From positions 17,402 to 81,401 of the forward strand of contig NZ_JABFCZ010000026.1 of NCBI RefSeq assembly GCF_014692675.1: a DNA stretch of 64,000 nucleotides, read 5' to 3'. The position numbers and the translations under genes are program-made. Origin of the DNA: Roseibium aggregatum. Its GTDB lineage: Bacteria; Pseudomonadota; Alphaproteobacteria; Rhizobiales; Stappiaceae. Of this stretch, positions 54,416 to 62,751 are shown one piece after another. How positions within the stretch are numbered: position 1 is the stretch's first letter; each line of letters opens with the position of its first letter. Below the pieces are notes generated by a model that saw nothing but the letters and a program-made list of their open reading frames with translations, had not been told where the DNA came from and did not search any database.

Positions 54416-56158
54416 TTACTTGCGCTCGTTGTCGCCCTGGGCCGGCAGGTAGAGACCGATATCGAGCCTCTTGCCACCATTGATATTCAGGCCGTCTACC
54501 CTGCTTACCATTTGCGGCACAAGCCCGTTTGCCGCGGAAGCTTTCATAAATGCGTCCTTCTGACGGCTTTCGACAACCGCGATCCGGCAGCCGGAACCTG
54601 TGCTTTCGTCCTTGCCGGCCAGGAAATCCGCGGCCTGCTCCGCCGAGACAATCCGTGTAGCGGTTCCCTCCAGGAAAATGAAGCTCGGCTCGTTAAAACC
54701 GCTGGTCACGACTTGGGCCGGCTTGCATCCGGGCACGTCGGAGATCGCCTGCACGAGACGCGGGCTGACCCAGATCGCCGTCAGGCCGGGCCCGACAAAG
54801 CCCCAGACGCCGACGGCGATGCACAGCGCAGCGCCCAGCGCCGGAGGAACAGCCTTTATCGGCAGGTCGGCAACAAGCCACCGGGCCGCCATGACGGCCA
54901 GGACCGCGCCGAACACGCAAATGACCGCACCCGGCGGCGACGGCCAGTCGCCAAGAAACGCTGGACCGGCAAAGGATCCGACGGCGATCCCGACAGCAGG
55001 CAGAGCCAGAAGAACGGCACCGATCCACCCGAGCGCCTTGCCGGCCGGGATCCGTTGCGGATCCACCAGGGCGGCTGCGACCGGCAGAGCGAGCGCGGGC
55101 AGCAGCGGCATGGTGTAATGGGGAAGCTTGGTGGCCACGAGTTCGAAAACCACCCAGGACGGCACGAACCACGACACACAGAAAATGACGAGCCGGCTAG
55201 CCCGTTCCCGCCAGATCGTGGCCAGGGACAGGAAGAGGAACCCCGGCAGCGGCCAGAAAACCCCGAGCATGGTGGCCAGGTGGGTCAAAGGAGGCGCTCC
55301 GTGGCCTTCCTGCCCCTGCCCCACCTTGCCGAGAAGGTCCTTGCCGATCGCTTCCTGAAAAAAGGCCCCGTCGGTCGCCAGCCAGATGGCGATGAACCAG
55401 GGCGAGACGAGCAGGATGAACCACAGGATGCCGAACAAGGGAACCGCGCCCTTGAACCAGGCGACCTGCCGCTTCAGCGCCATCAGGCCGATCACGGTCA
55501 GACCGACCACCATCGGCGCCACCGGTCCCTTGACCAGAACGCCCGCCGCCAGGGCCGTCCAGAAAACAAAGCCGAGCCCCCACCGGCGCTTGACCGTCTC
55601 CTTTAGCCAAATGCGCGCAAGCGCGCCCTGCGCCAGGAGGATCGTGGCAAACAGTACCGCGTCCGTCTTGGCCAGCCGCGCCTCGACACCGAGGATGATC
55701 GCCATGGCAACGAACAGCCCCGCGACCAGTGCGCCTGCCGGTCCCATGAAGGCCCGGGCAACCCAGAACGTCAGGAGGACGCACAGTGTCGCGCCGATCG
55801 CCGAAGGCAGCCTGTAGACCCAAAGCGGCGCCTCCGGTCCCAGTCCGGAGGCATTCACCGCCGCCGCCTGCAGCCAGTAGATCCCGACAGGCTTCTTGTA
55901 GCGGGCCTGATCCTGGAACCGGATATCGACATAGTTCCCCGTCTCCAGCATCTGCTTGGTCGCCTGCGTGAAACGCGGTTCGTCCCGGTCGAGAGGCGGA
56001 ACGGTCCATTGGCCGGGAACGAACAGGAACAGCGAGACCAGCAGCAGAAAAAGGGGAGCGGACACATCGTGTCCGAACAGCCGGACCCAGAGCGGGCGCG
56101 CCGGCGCCTTTGGCGCAGCCCCTGGATTTTCTTCCGGATTATCCGCTGTCTCTGTCAT
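54416..56158 (-). CDS. ArnT-like membrane glycosyltransferase (GT39/GT83)
   Basis: A 580-residue protein with about twelve hydrophobic helices. The conserved LDRDEPRFTQATKQMLETG motif has the catalytic Asp-Glu of GT-C lipid A transferases, and KKPVGIYWLQAAAV follows. It transfers a sugar from a polyprenyl-phosphate donor to lipid A or core LPS on the periplasmic side. The sugar (aminoarabinose, galacturonate, hexose) is unknown. First gene of the operon, starting behind GAGGAAGA. Confidence 0.85.
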   Translation of the reverse strand: MTETADNPEENPGAAPKAPARPLWVRLFGHDVSAPLFLLLVSLFLFVPGQWTVPPLDRDEPRFTQATKQMLETGNYVDIRFQDQARYKKPVGIYWLQAAAVNASGLGPEAPLWVYRLPSAIGATLCVLLTFWVARAFMGPAGALVAGLFVAMAIILGVEARLAKTDAVLFATILLAQGALARIWLKETVKRRWGLGFVFWTALAAGVLVKGPVAPMVVGLTVIGLMALKRQVAWFKGAVPLFGILWFILLVSPWFIAIWLATDGAFFQEAIGKDLLGKVGQGQEGHGAPPLTHLATMLGVFWPLPGFLFLSLATIWRERASRLVIFCVSWFVPSWVVFELVATKLPHYTMPLLPALALPVAAALVDPQRIPAGKALGWIGAVLLALPAVGIAVGSFAGPAFLGDWPSPPGAVICVFGAVLAVMAARWLVADLPIKAVPPALGAALCIAVGVWGFVGPGLTAIWVSPRLVQAISDVPGCKPAQVVTSGFNEPSFIFLEGTATRIVSAEQAADFLAGKDESTGSGCRIAVVESRQKDAFMKASAANGLVPQMVSRVDGLNINGGKRLDIGLYLPAQGDNERK

Positions 56159-56368
56159 TCTTCCTCAGATCCGCTTGCTCCGGCCCGGACAGGCAAGCAC
56201 CGACGGCATCTCGGAGCGGTCATCTTTAGCTGCCTCCTCCTACATGAGGTTTCAAGGCCTGTCATCAGTTACGGACACACTCTAAAAAGGCAAACAGGTC
56301 CTTGCTTGCCCCTCAGGTTTGACTATCGTCGACCCCGCTTTGCGGCTCTATCGATTCCGGAATCACCC

Positions 56369-57208
56369 ATGACACTGATTGCCCATATCACCGATTTGCA
56401 CCTGCGCCCGCGCGGCCTGACCTGCTACCGGGTCAGCGACACCAATATGCTGGCCGAACGGGCGATCAAGGCGCTTTTGTCCCTTGAAAGCCGACCGGAT
56501 GCGGTCGTGCTGACCGGCGATCTCACAGACAAGGACGATCCGCGCGAATACGCGCTTGCCCGGCATTTGCTCGGCAAGCTGCCGATGCCCGTATACCTGA
56601 TCCCCGGAAATCACGACACGGCTGCCGGCATGCGCGCCGCCATGTCCGACTTTCCGGGCATCAAGGAAAGCGAAGGTCCGGACCTGTGCTATGCCGTGGA
56701 AATCGGCAGCCTGCGTCTTGTGGCGCTCGATTCCAGCGTTCCGGGCAAACCGCACGGGCATCTGGGCGAGGCGCAACTTTCCTGGCTGGACAAGACCCTG
56801 TCGGAAGACGACCGGCCGACGCTTGTTGCAGTCCATCACCCGCCGGCGCAGACCGGCATCGTTCACATGGATCGCATCGGCCTCGCCGACACACAGGCGC
56901 TGGGGGAGGTGATCGGCGCTCACAACCATGTCGAAAGGCTTTTATGCGGCCACGTGCACCGGCCGATCATCGCCGGCTTCGCCGGAACGGTCATGACCCT
57001 TGCGCCGAGTGTCGCCCATCAGGTCGTTCTCGACTTCGCCGACGAAGCGCCGTCCATGTTCAATTTCGAACCACCGGCCTTCTTCCTGCACCGTTACACG
57101 CCAACCGCGGGTCTCGTGACACATATGGCCTATGTCGAAAGCCATCCGGGGCCCTTCCCCTTCTGGTCGGACGAGGGCGTAAACTGGCCCGGGGATGAAC
57201 CGGAATGA
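56369..57208 (+). CDS. GpdQ/CpdA-like metallophosphoesterase
   Basis: A 279-residue class III phosphodiesterase. Motifs: ITDLHLRPRG, VLTGDLTD, IPGNHDTA, VHHPPAQTG and LCGHVHRP. Like GpdQ it has an extended C-terminal cap. Substrate could be cyclic AMP or a glycerophosphodiester. The start was set at the ATG before LIAHITDLH; the frame is open back to 56009 only because it runs opposite the ArnT-like gene. It overlaps the CAP gene by 4 nt. Confidence 0.87.
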   Translation: MTLIAHITDLHLRPRGLTCYRVSDTNMLAERAIKALLSLESRPDAVVLTGDLTDKDDPREYALARHLLGKLPMPVYLIPGNHDTAAGMRAAMSDFPGIKESEGPDLCYAVEIGSLRLVALDSSVPGKPHGHLGEAQLSWLDKTLSEDDRPTLVAVHHPPAQTGIVHMDRIGLADTQALGEVIGAHNHVERLLCGHVHRPIIAGFAGTVMTLAPSVAHQVVLDFADEAPSMFNFEPPAFFLHRYTPTAGLVTHMAYVESHPGPFPFWSDEGVNWPGDEPE

Positions 57209-57756
57209 GCCTTGTGAAAACCATCGCCAGAATAATGATTGCCGGGGGTCTTCTGGCCGCACTCCTTGTTCCGCTTGCCGGGTGCGGCTCGTTTCAGAAC
57301 AACAAGGAACTGGAGGACCAGCCGGTCTTTACCCGGGTTCCTGTCGACGGTCAGGCGATGCTGGACATGCTGAACGCCTACCGCGCCCAAAACGGCCGCC
57401 CCCCCCTGCGCCACGACGAGCGCCTGGATGCCGTATCGGCGGACATGGCCCGCCATATTGCCGGACGCGACAGCATGGACACCTGGGCGCACAGTGCCTT
57501 CGGACTGTCACAGAGACTGGAGAAGGCAAACTATCCGAATTATGCCGGCGCGGAGAACCTCGGGGCCGGCTATGCCTCGCTTCAGGCCGCCTTCGCCGGA
57601 TGGCAGGGACCCAAGGACCACAACAAGAACCTGCTCAATCCCTATGTGACACGTGTCGGCATAGCCAGCGTGGACCGCTCCAACGGCAAGTGGCGCCATT
57701 TCTGGGTCATGACGCTGTCGCGGCCGACCGAGGATGGCCGCCCGAACCTTCAATAG
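57205..57756 (+). CDS. CAP (SCP)-domain lipoprotein
   Basis: A 183-residue protein with a lipobox (LVPLAGCG near residue 26) and a bacterial CAP domain: MLNAYRAQNGRPPLRHDERL, WAHSAFGLSQRLEKA and AGAENLGAGYAS with the family's His and Glu. Bacterial CAP proteins are secreted and of unsettled function. Probably cotranslated with the phosphoesterase. Confidence 0.82.
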   Translation: MSLVKTIARIMIAGGLLAALLVPLAGCGSFQNNKELEDQPVFTRVPVDGQAMLDMLNAYRAQNGRPPLRHDERLDAVSADMARHIAGRDSMDTWAHSAFGLSQRLEKANYPNYAGAENLGAGYASLQAAFAGWQGPKDHNKNLLNPYVTRVGIASVDRSNGKWRHFWVMTLSRPTEDGRPNLQ

Positions 57757-57790
57757 CGTCTGACGGCCCGGTCCGTCGCGCAAAAAGAAA

Positions 57791-57808
57791 GGCGGGCCAC
57801 TGCCCGCC
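57791..57808. terminator. Hairpin terminator between CAP and YcaO genes
   Basis: A perfect 7-bp stem GGCGGGC / GCCCGCC with a 4-nt loop, with AAAGAAA on one side and TGAGTTT on the other. It is placed between convergent genes and could work both ways. Confidence 0.6.
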
Positions 57809-57943
57809 TGAGTTTCCAGAGAGCCCTGAGAAGGCATCCGGCAATCGCCGGAGAGTGCCCAACATAAAAGCTGAATATTGAACTCATATTTTTAATATCG
57901 TCGCGCGGCCTGGCTGTCAACGCCATCGCCCTGAGCCAGCCTT

Positions 57944-59362
57944 TCAAAATGGAAACGGTCGTTTTTCGAATTCCAGTTCGAGAACGTCCCTTTCGGCCTT
58001 GCTGATCGCTCCCTTGGCGATGAAGAGCCGCTCCTTTCCGAACCTCGGCTGCCACGAACACAGCTGCGGCGACAGGATCTTCACGCAAGGGATGCCAAGG
58101 TCCGCCCTGGTCGCGTCAAACTGCCAGAGATCAATGTTGCGCGCATGGCAACTGCGCTCCAGATCTCCCTCATCATACACCTGCGCCAGAGCCTTCGGAT
58201 CTGTCCGCGGCAGGTCTTCCAACCCCAGTTCATCGGATAATCGGAGCGTTCCGGCCGCAGCGAGGCCCGGTGGCATTTGCACATCGCCGCGCCTGCGGTC
58301 CGCTTCATAAGCGCGGGCGGAAAGTTCCAGCGAAATTTCCGCCTGCAGCATTTCCGCAACCGCGGAAAAGGCAGCCCCCGCAGCTGTGGGTGCCGCTGCA
58401 ACTCCCAGGCATCCCCCCAAACCGTTTTCCCGATACGACGCAGCCGCCAGAACATGCACGTCCAGATCACTGACGACGCGCATGACACACGTGCTGCGCG
58501 CACGACCGATCAGATACTGTGCTAAATTTTCAGGCAGAATCCGGTCCCAATCATCCCGATACACCCGAGTTATCCCCAAGCGGTTGTACCAGGCGCGCCC
58601 GAAAGCGTCCCTTTCGACAAGCTCATGAAGGGCCCGCCGTGCAGCGTCTTCCCGGTTCGACCAGACCGCTGCGCCCGAGCTGGAGGCGACGCGTGGAACG
58701 GATCCAGCCGCCCCCTCCCGCTCGCCCAAAAGAACACCGAATGCCGGAATTTGTCCGCGGCGGCCATCGCGCAAATTGGTGACCCAGACCCGCCTGCCCG
58801 ATAACCCATTCCAGTCAATCCGGTCGTTCCTCAAGACCGCCTGCACCGCGGGATAGAGTTCGGCAAACTTCTTTTCCTGACGCGCGCTGAAACCCAGAAC
58901 CGGTCCGAGCGGAAGATCCTCGAACGCATTCTTTTTATCGAAAGTTCGCTGGTCCCCGGGACCCTTGGAAAAAAGACTTATGCGTTCAGCCATTTCCCCC
59001 AGGCAGGAAATGGCGGCCAATGCCGGATTTTCCCCCTGACCTCCTGCAGGAATGGTTAAGCGGGCTTCAGTTGGCGCCGGATTCCAGGGGGACGGCAACC
59101 GGACAAGTCCAGTGCAAAAATGCATCGGAGAATCCTTCAATGCGACCCGCTTCAGGATCGGATCAAACGTGTCGATCAGGCCTGCAAACAGGCTGACAGT
59201 TTCTGCGCTTACACCCGCCGGCAGGCAGATGTCCGCGCCAGCTTCCTCGGCAAGCCCCCATTCGAGAAGACGGGCCGCAGCCGCTCTATCGCCGGCCGGA
59301 TCCGCTCCCCCGGCACGTTGGTTCACCCTCCCGTTCAGAAGCCGTTCCAGAAGCCGCACCAT
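57944..59362 (-). CDS. YcaO-domain protein, azoline/thioamide-type peptide-modifying enzyme
   Basis: A 472-residue YcaO protein. ATP-site motifs are visible in order (numbering from the 59383 start): AAISCLGEMAERIS (about 123-136), SSSGAAVWSNREDAARRALH (about 234-253) followed by ELVERDAF, and AVAEMLQAEISLE (about 341-353). It ends in RPFPF, close to the proline-rich C terminus of peptide cyclodehydratases. YcaO enzymes use ATP to cyclise Cys/Ser/Thr or thioamidate peptide bonds. No E1-like partner is encoded nearby. Start at 59362 has GAGG at 5 nt; GTG 59383 is possible. Divergent from two NHLP-like precursor genes. Confidence 0.87.
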   Translation of the reverse strand: MVRLLERLLNGRVNQRAGGADPAGDRAAAARLLEWGLAEEAGADICLPAGVSAETVSLFAGLIDTFDPILKRVALKDSPMHFCTGLVRLPSPWNPAPTEARLTIPAGGQGENPALAAISCLGEMAERISLFSKGPGDQRTFDKKNAFEDLPLGPVLGFSARQEKKFAELYPAVQAVLRNDRIDWNGLSGRRVWVTNLRDGRRGQIPAFGVLLGEREGAAGSVPRVASSSGAAVWSNREDAARRALHELVERDAFGRAWYNRLGITRVYRDDWDRILPENLAQYLIGRARSTCVMRVVSDLDVHVLAAASYRENGLGGCLGVAAAPTAAGAAFSAVAEMLQAEISLELSARAYEADRRRGDVQMPPGLAAAGTLRLSDELGLEDLPRTDPKALAQVYDEGDLERSCHARNIDLWQFDATRADLGIPCVKILSPQLCSWQPRFGKERLFIAKGAISKAERDVLELEFEKRPFPF

Positions 59363-59544
59363 CATTCCCTCGTCAGCCGTCACGCCTTATCCACACGCCA
59401 AATCTACCTCAAATTGCACAGCCAAGTAATTTACATATTCCTATTGATCATTTCAACGCTTTCAAAAAGTATTTAACGGCCAATAGCAAGAGCTTATTGC
59501 GTAATCGTAATTTGCTCTGGCCTACTTTGGCCATTTTATCGAAT

Positions 59545-59581
59545 TTTCACCTGATATTTCCCGAAGATTTTTCAGGTGAAA
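59545..59581 (+). promoter_or_regulatory. Inverted repeat upstream of the precursor genes
   Basis: TTTCACCTGA (59545-59554) and TCAGGTGAAA (59572-59581) form a perfect 10-bp inverted repeat around 17 AT-rich nt. It lies about 50-85 nt before the first precursor start in the divergent region shared with the YcaO gene. It could be a regulator binding site or a 5'-leader stem. Confidence 0.5.
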
Positions 59582-59628
59582 TAAGAAACGTCAGCCTAAT
59601 TTGGCAACAAGCGCAGGGTTTTTGGAAA

Positions 59629-59919
59629 ATGACTCACGACATTCATAGCCGCGAAACGCTCGAAACAGGTCTCAAGCTCGGGCAAATTCTTTCCGACAGC
59701 TTGGCCCGCGAATCATTCGTTGCAGATCCGGCAGCTTCGCTCCCCGAAGCCGGTCTGTCCTCCGACATGACCGTCTATGCGGATACCGCAGATACGGTCC
59801 ACCTCGTCGTGCCGGCCGGTATCGACGCGTCCCGGCTCGCCAAGGGCGATGATGCCTATCTGGAAGAACTCGGCCGCCAGGCTCTCGGCGCCTGTCTCTA
59901 CGAAGACCTGCCGAAATAA
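59629..59919 (+). CDS. NHLP-like (nitrile-hydratase-type) RiPP precursor peptide, first copy
   Basis: A 96-residue peptide. The region GLKLGQILSDSLARESFVAD, then a P-A-A-S-L-P-E-A-G-L stretch, then ADTADTVHLVVPAG follows the NHLP leader plan: helix, D-P-x-x-x-L-x-x-x-G, then a beta-strand with D-T-V-H-L-V-V-P. NHLP leaders derive from nitrile hydratase alpha subunits and precede RiPP cores. The 30-residue tail is acidic with a single Cys (GACLYEDLPK) and there is no GG cleavage site, so where leader ends is unclear. The upstream frame to 59497 was rejected. Confidence 0.68.
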   Translation: MTHDIHSRETLETGLKLGQILSDSLARESFVADPAASLPEAGLSSDMTVYADTADTVHLVVPAGIDASRLAKGDDAYLEELGRQALGACLYEDLPK

Positions 59920-59994
59920 GCCGCTTGATCCGGCACCTTTCCGGATGCGGGCGCTCCGGCCCGCATCCGCAACCCCAGATCGGAGGGTACGGGC

Positions 59995-60291
59995 ATGGCC
60001 CGATTTCCATACTACAGGGAAAACATCCGCGAGCTTGGCCGCCTGTTGGCGGAAGCCTCCATCGACCCGGACTTGAGGAAACGCCTGGAAACCGATCCGA
60101 AGTCGGAACTGCGCCGTATCGGCCTGCCCGAGGAGACAACGGCGCTGTTCAATTTCAAGGTCGTGAGTGAACAGGCGGGCCACCCCTTCGCGGTCCTGCC
60201 TTTCCGTCTCAATCAGCAGCGGATGGATCAGCACGATCCCGATTATCTGGCGCGGGTCGCCGGAACCATCATCACACCCGCTTTGAACTAG
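59995..60291 (+). CDS. NHLP-like RiPP precursor peptide, second copy
   Basis: A 98-residue peptide in tandem with the first (75 nt apart) behind a strong GGAGGG. ELGRLLAEASIDPDLRKRLE, then a T-D-P-K-S-E-L-R-R-I-G-L-P block and FKVVSEQAGHPFAVLPF repeat the plan of the first peptide in the same order, so they look like diverged paralogues. The tail (RLNQQRMDQHDPDYLARVAG, then TIITPALN) lacks Cys, leaving Ser/Thr or thioamide chemistry as options. It may instead be a helper or sub-leader protein. Confidence 0.62.
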   Translation: MARFPYYRENIRELGRLLAEASIDPDLRKRLETDPKSELRRIGLPEETTALFNFKVVSEQAGHPFAVLPFRLNQQRMDQHDPDYLARVAGTIITPALN

Positions 60292-60309
60292 GAGTTCCGG
60301 ACGGAACCA

Positions 60310-62301
60310 TCACAACCCGCCCTGGAAAAACCGCTGAACCAGATCGGCACCGCGACGATAATTCGCACGGGTATTCGGATCCTGGAAGAAATTGATCCTC
60401 TGGTGCCATGGGGACTGATCATGCGAACCCAGCAGATCGCGATCAACCCTTTCTCCAAAGCGGCTGCTGAACGTCTGCAGCACATTGACCGCGTCGCTTT
60501 CCCGGCCTGTGCAGACCAGGGCTGCAATGCGCGTGGTCAGGCCGAAGATGCTTCCCGCCGGGGCCCGTTCGATAAATTCGGTAGCCGACATGTAGTCTTC
60601 GGCCGCAAAATGAATATTCGCCAGATATTCGAAAAAGATCCGCGGCACCGCGGGAAACAGCCCGAACGCCCGTTCCGCGATCTTGCGCGCATTCTCAATA
60701 TCTCCGACGAAAGCCAATCCCTCGGCAACCGACATCAGGTTGTTCGGATCCACGAGATTGAGCTGTTCGGCGTGCCTGAAAGCCCGCTTGGCATCTTCGG
60801 CAAGTCCTGACTGGACAAGCGCCCAACCGTACACACGCTGATTGATCGGCTGCCAGGGATCCAGCAGGACGCCCCGTTCCGCCAGGGACAGGATGTCCTC
60901 TATCTTCCGTTCGGAATCGGCCATTTCCTTCGGATAATAGAGCAGACGCTTCATATCGATCGATGCCTTGCCGGCGTAGGTCATCGAAAACGTGTTGTGC
61001 GACTTTTCTAGCTCGTTCAGGATCCGTAGCGCCTTTTCGTCAGATGTAGGAGAGAAATCCCACATCAGCGATTCTGCCTGACACCAGCGCGCAAACGGCG
61101 TCGACATGCCGGCCTTGCGCAAGCGGCCAACCACATAGGCATGAATGCGGCTTACCGTGTGAAAGGCGGCCACAAGGGCTGCATTCCGGTCGCTGAGAAC
61201 GTCGAAATCGATGATCTCATTGAAAAGAATCCTGCCGGTATCGCGGCTCTCAAACTGGATATAGACGCGGTTTGCGGCTGGGTCATGCCGGAACCGCAGG
61301 AGATAGCTTCCCAGCTCGCCGCTCTCCACACGCGTGATACTGCCACCACCGTCCTCATCCTTGTATTCGGCCTGGACCAGCTCGAACGACCGGTAGGACG
61401 AGAGCCCGGCCACGATTTCATCCCGCAGCATCCTGGAATTCATCTGTCCGGTGCTGTCGAGCGACAGGGACAGGATGGAAATTTCCGGCAGGCGGATTTC
61501 CCCGCTGTCTGTGGGACCGAGCATGCCCGACAGATTGAACACACCGGGTTTTGCCCCCGTTCCCAACGGAGCCGGATCGGGTATCTCCTCAAAAAGCCGG
61601 TAGGTTGCAGCATCAGGTTTGGCGTCGAGGCTGATCGACAGCTCCCGTTCGCAAGCCTTGAGCTGCTGCCGGGCCCGCTCCTTTTGTCCCAATGCCAGGT
61701 AAAGCCGGATCAGGACCTGATGCGCATGCTCCAGGGCGCCGTCCATGTGGAGCAGGAATTTGGCAGCCGCCTCGATGGTTTCGCTGTCCTTTCCGGCGGA
61801 CATTCCATCGATCTTCTTGAAACAATCGGCCAGAAGACCGGTCCGGATTCGTTCCCTTTCAATCAGCAGCCAGCTGTTGAACTCCGGATCGAGCGCTTCG
61901 TAGCCATAGAGGAATTCGCCTTTCCACAGGGATTCGGCCTGTTTGAAATCCGCGGCTTCCCCGCGTTCGATCAACGCTTCCAGCCGGACCAGGTCCCAAT
62001 CGAGTTCGCCAAGGTCCAGCGAGACATGCATGTTTCCGGTCTGCAGGAAATCGATCCCCGTCATTTCCTCGATATTACGCAACTGCCGCAAGGCTTGACG
62101 CAGGGACTGGGTCGCCTTATCCCGCGATGTGTCGCTCCAGAAAAAATCTGCGAGCGCTTCTCGCGGAATTGTGTTCCCGGGCGTCCTCAGCAAAAAAATC
62201 AGGATGCCCAGGGCCTTGCGTGTCTTCACGGCAACTGGAACACCCGCGTCATCGGTAAGTGCAGGAACGCCAAGGCTTTGAATTTTCAAAACTCTTCCCA
62301 T
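60310..62301 (-). CDS. SARP/BTAD-type transcription regulator with TPR C terminus
   Basis: A 663-residue regulator. Residues about 1-95 form an OmpR-like winged helix (KTRKALGILIFLLRTPGNTI, then WSDTSRDKATQSLRQALRQL). Residues about 96-245 form the BTAD bacterial transcriptional activation domain. A TolB-N-like module around 270-360 is followed by helical TPR-like repeats to the end. SARP proteins usually activate natural-product genes nearby. It converges on the second precursor gene with 18 nt between them. Confidence 0.84.
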   Translation of the reverse strand: MGRVLKIQSLGVPALTDDAGVPVAVKTRKALGILIFLLRTPGNTIPREALADFFWSDTSRDKATQSLRQALRQLRNIEEMTGIDFLQTGNMHVSLDLGELDWDLVRLEALIERGEAADFKQAESLWKGEFLYGYEALDPEFNSWLLIERERIRTGLLADCFKKIDGMSAGKDSETIEAAAKFLLHMDGALEHAHQVLIRLYLALGQKERARQQLKACERELSISLDAKPDAATYRLFEEIPDPAPLGTGAKPGVFNLSGMLGPTDSGEIRLPEISILSLSLDSTGQMNSRMLRDEIVAGLSSYRSFELVQAEYKDEDGGGSITRVESGELGSYLLRFRHDPAANRVYIQFESRDTGRILFNEIIDFDVLSDRNAALVAAFHTVSRIHAYVVGRLRKAGMSTPFARWCQAESLMWDFSPTSDEKALRILNELEKSHNTFSMTYAGKASIDMKRLLYYPKEMADSERKIEDILSLAERGVLLDPWQPINQRVYGWALVQSGLAEDAKRAFRHAEQLNLVDPNNLMSVAEGLAFVGDIENARKIAERAFGLFPAVPRIFFEYLANIHFAAEDYMSATEFIERAPAGSIFGLTTRIAALVCTGRESDAVNVLQTFSSRFGERVDRDLLGSHDQSPWHQRINFFQDPNTRANYRRGADLVQRFFQGGL

Positions 62302-62502
62302 GTTCCAAGGATCAATCTTTAGAGTGCCACTGAATTGGATTATGCAGCAGTTACCAAGTTTTGCGAATACGCTGCAAAACTGTTTTCAGTTATGTAGGAT
62401 ATATCTATCACGGTAATTTCACGCGGCGAAACGATCCTCCTGCACTAAGAAGAATGCCAAGAGGCAGCACATCGAATTTCCAAATTATGGTGGGTATCAA
62501 AA

Positions 62503-62751
62503 ATGTCCAAAGCGGTTGACATCGACCTGACCCAGGCCCCGGGCGACGAACTCGCCCAAGAAACCTTGAAGCGCATGATCTACTTCACCAAGCGTGAAGC
62601 GGAAAAAGACGGGCGAACCTTCTGCGCCTATTTCCTCGACATGGCGCTGAACGCGCTGGACGAGGATTCCGAAGAAATGAACATGCTCCTCAAGGCGAAG
62701 ATCACGCCTTTGACGATTTCGGAAGGCAAAGGCGCAAAAGAAAACGCCTGA
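62503..62751 (+). CDS. 82-residue protein of unknown function next to the SARP gene
   Basis: Helical and acidic-basic mixed (LAQETLKRMIYFTKREAEKD), with one Cys, ending in ITPLTISEGKGAKENA. It is divergent from the SARP gene. The ribosome site is weak (GGTGGG 9 nt upstream). No family recognised and it does not follow the NHLP plan, but its ITPL tail recalls ITPALN of the second precursor; that may be chance. It may be a third peptide or a small regulator. Confidence 0.55.
   Translation: MSKAVDIDLTQAPGDELAQETLKRMIYFTKREAEKDGRTFCAYFLDMALNALDEDSEEMNMLLKAKITPLTISEGKGAKENA

Noticed and set aside
53492..55606. 704-residue plus frame across PAP2 and ArnT-like genes
   Set aside because: Antisense composition (Arg, Gly, Asp, Gln rich) and no start signal.
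56009..56368. 120-codon extension of the second phosphoesterase
   Set aside because: It lies opposite the ArnT-like gene and before the family start IAHITDLH; no ribosome site supports it.
59497..59628. 44-codon upstream extension of the first precursor peptide
   Set aside because: It runs through the inverted repeat, is not leader-like, and the ATG at 59629 starts just before the conserved helix.
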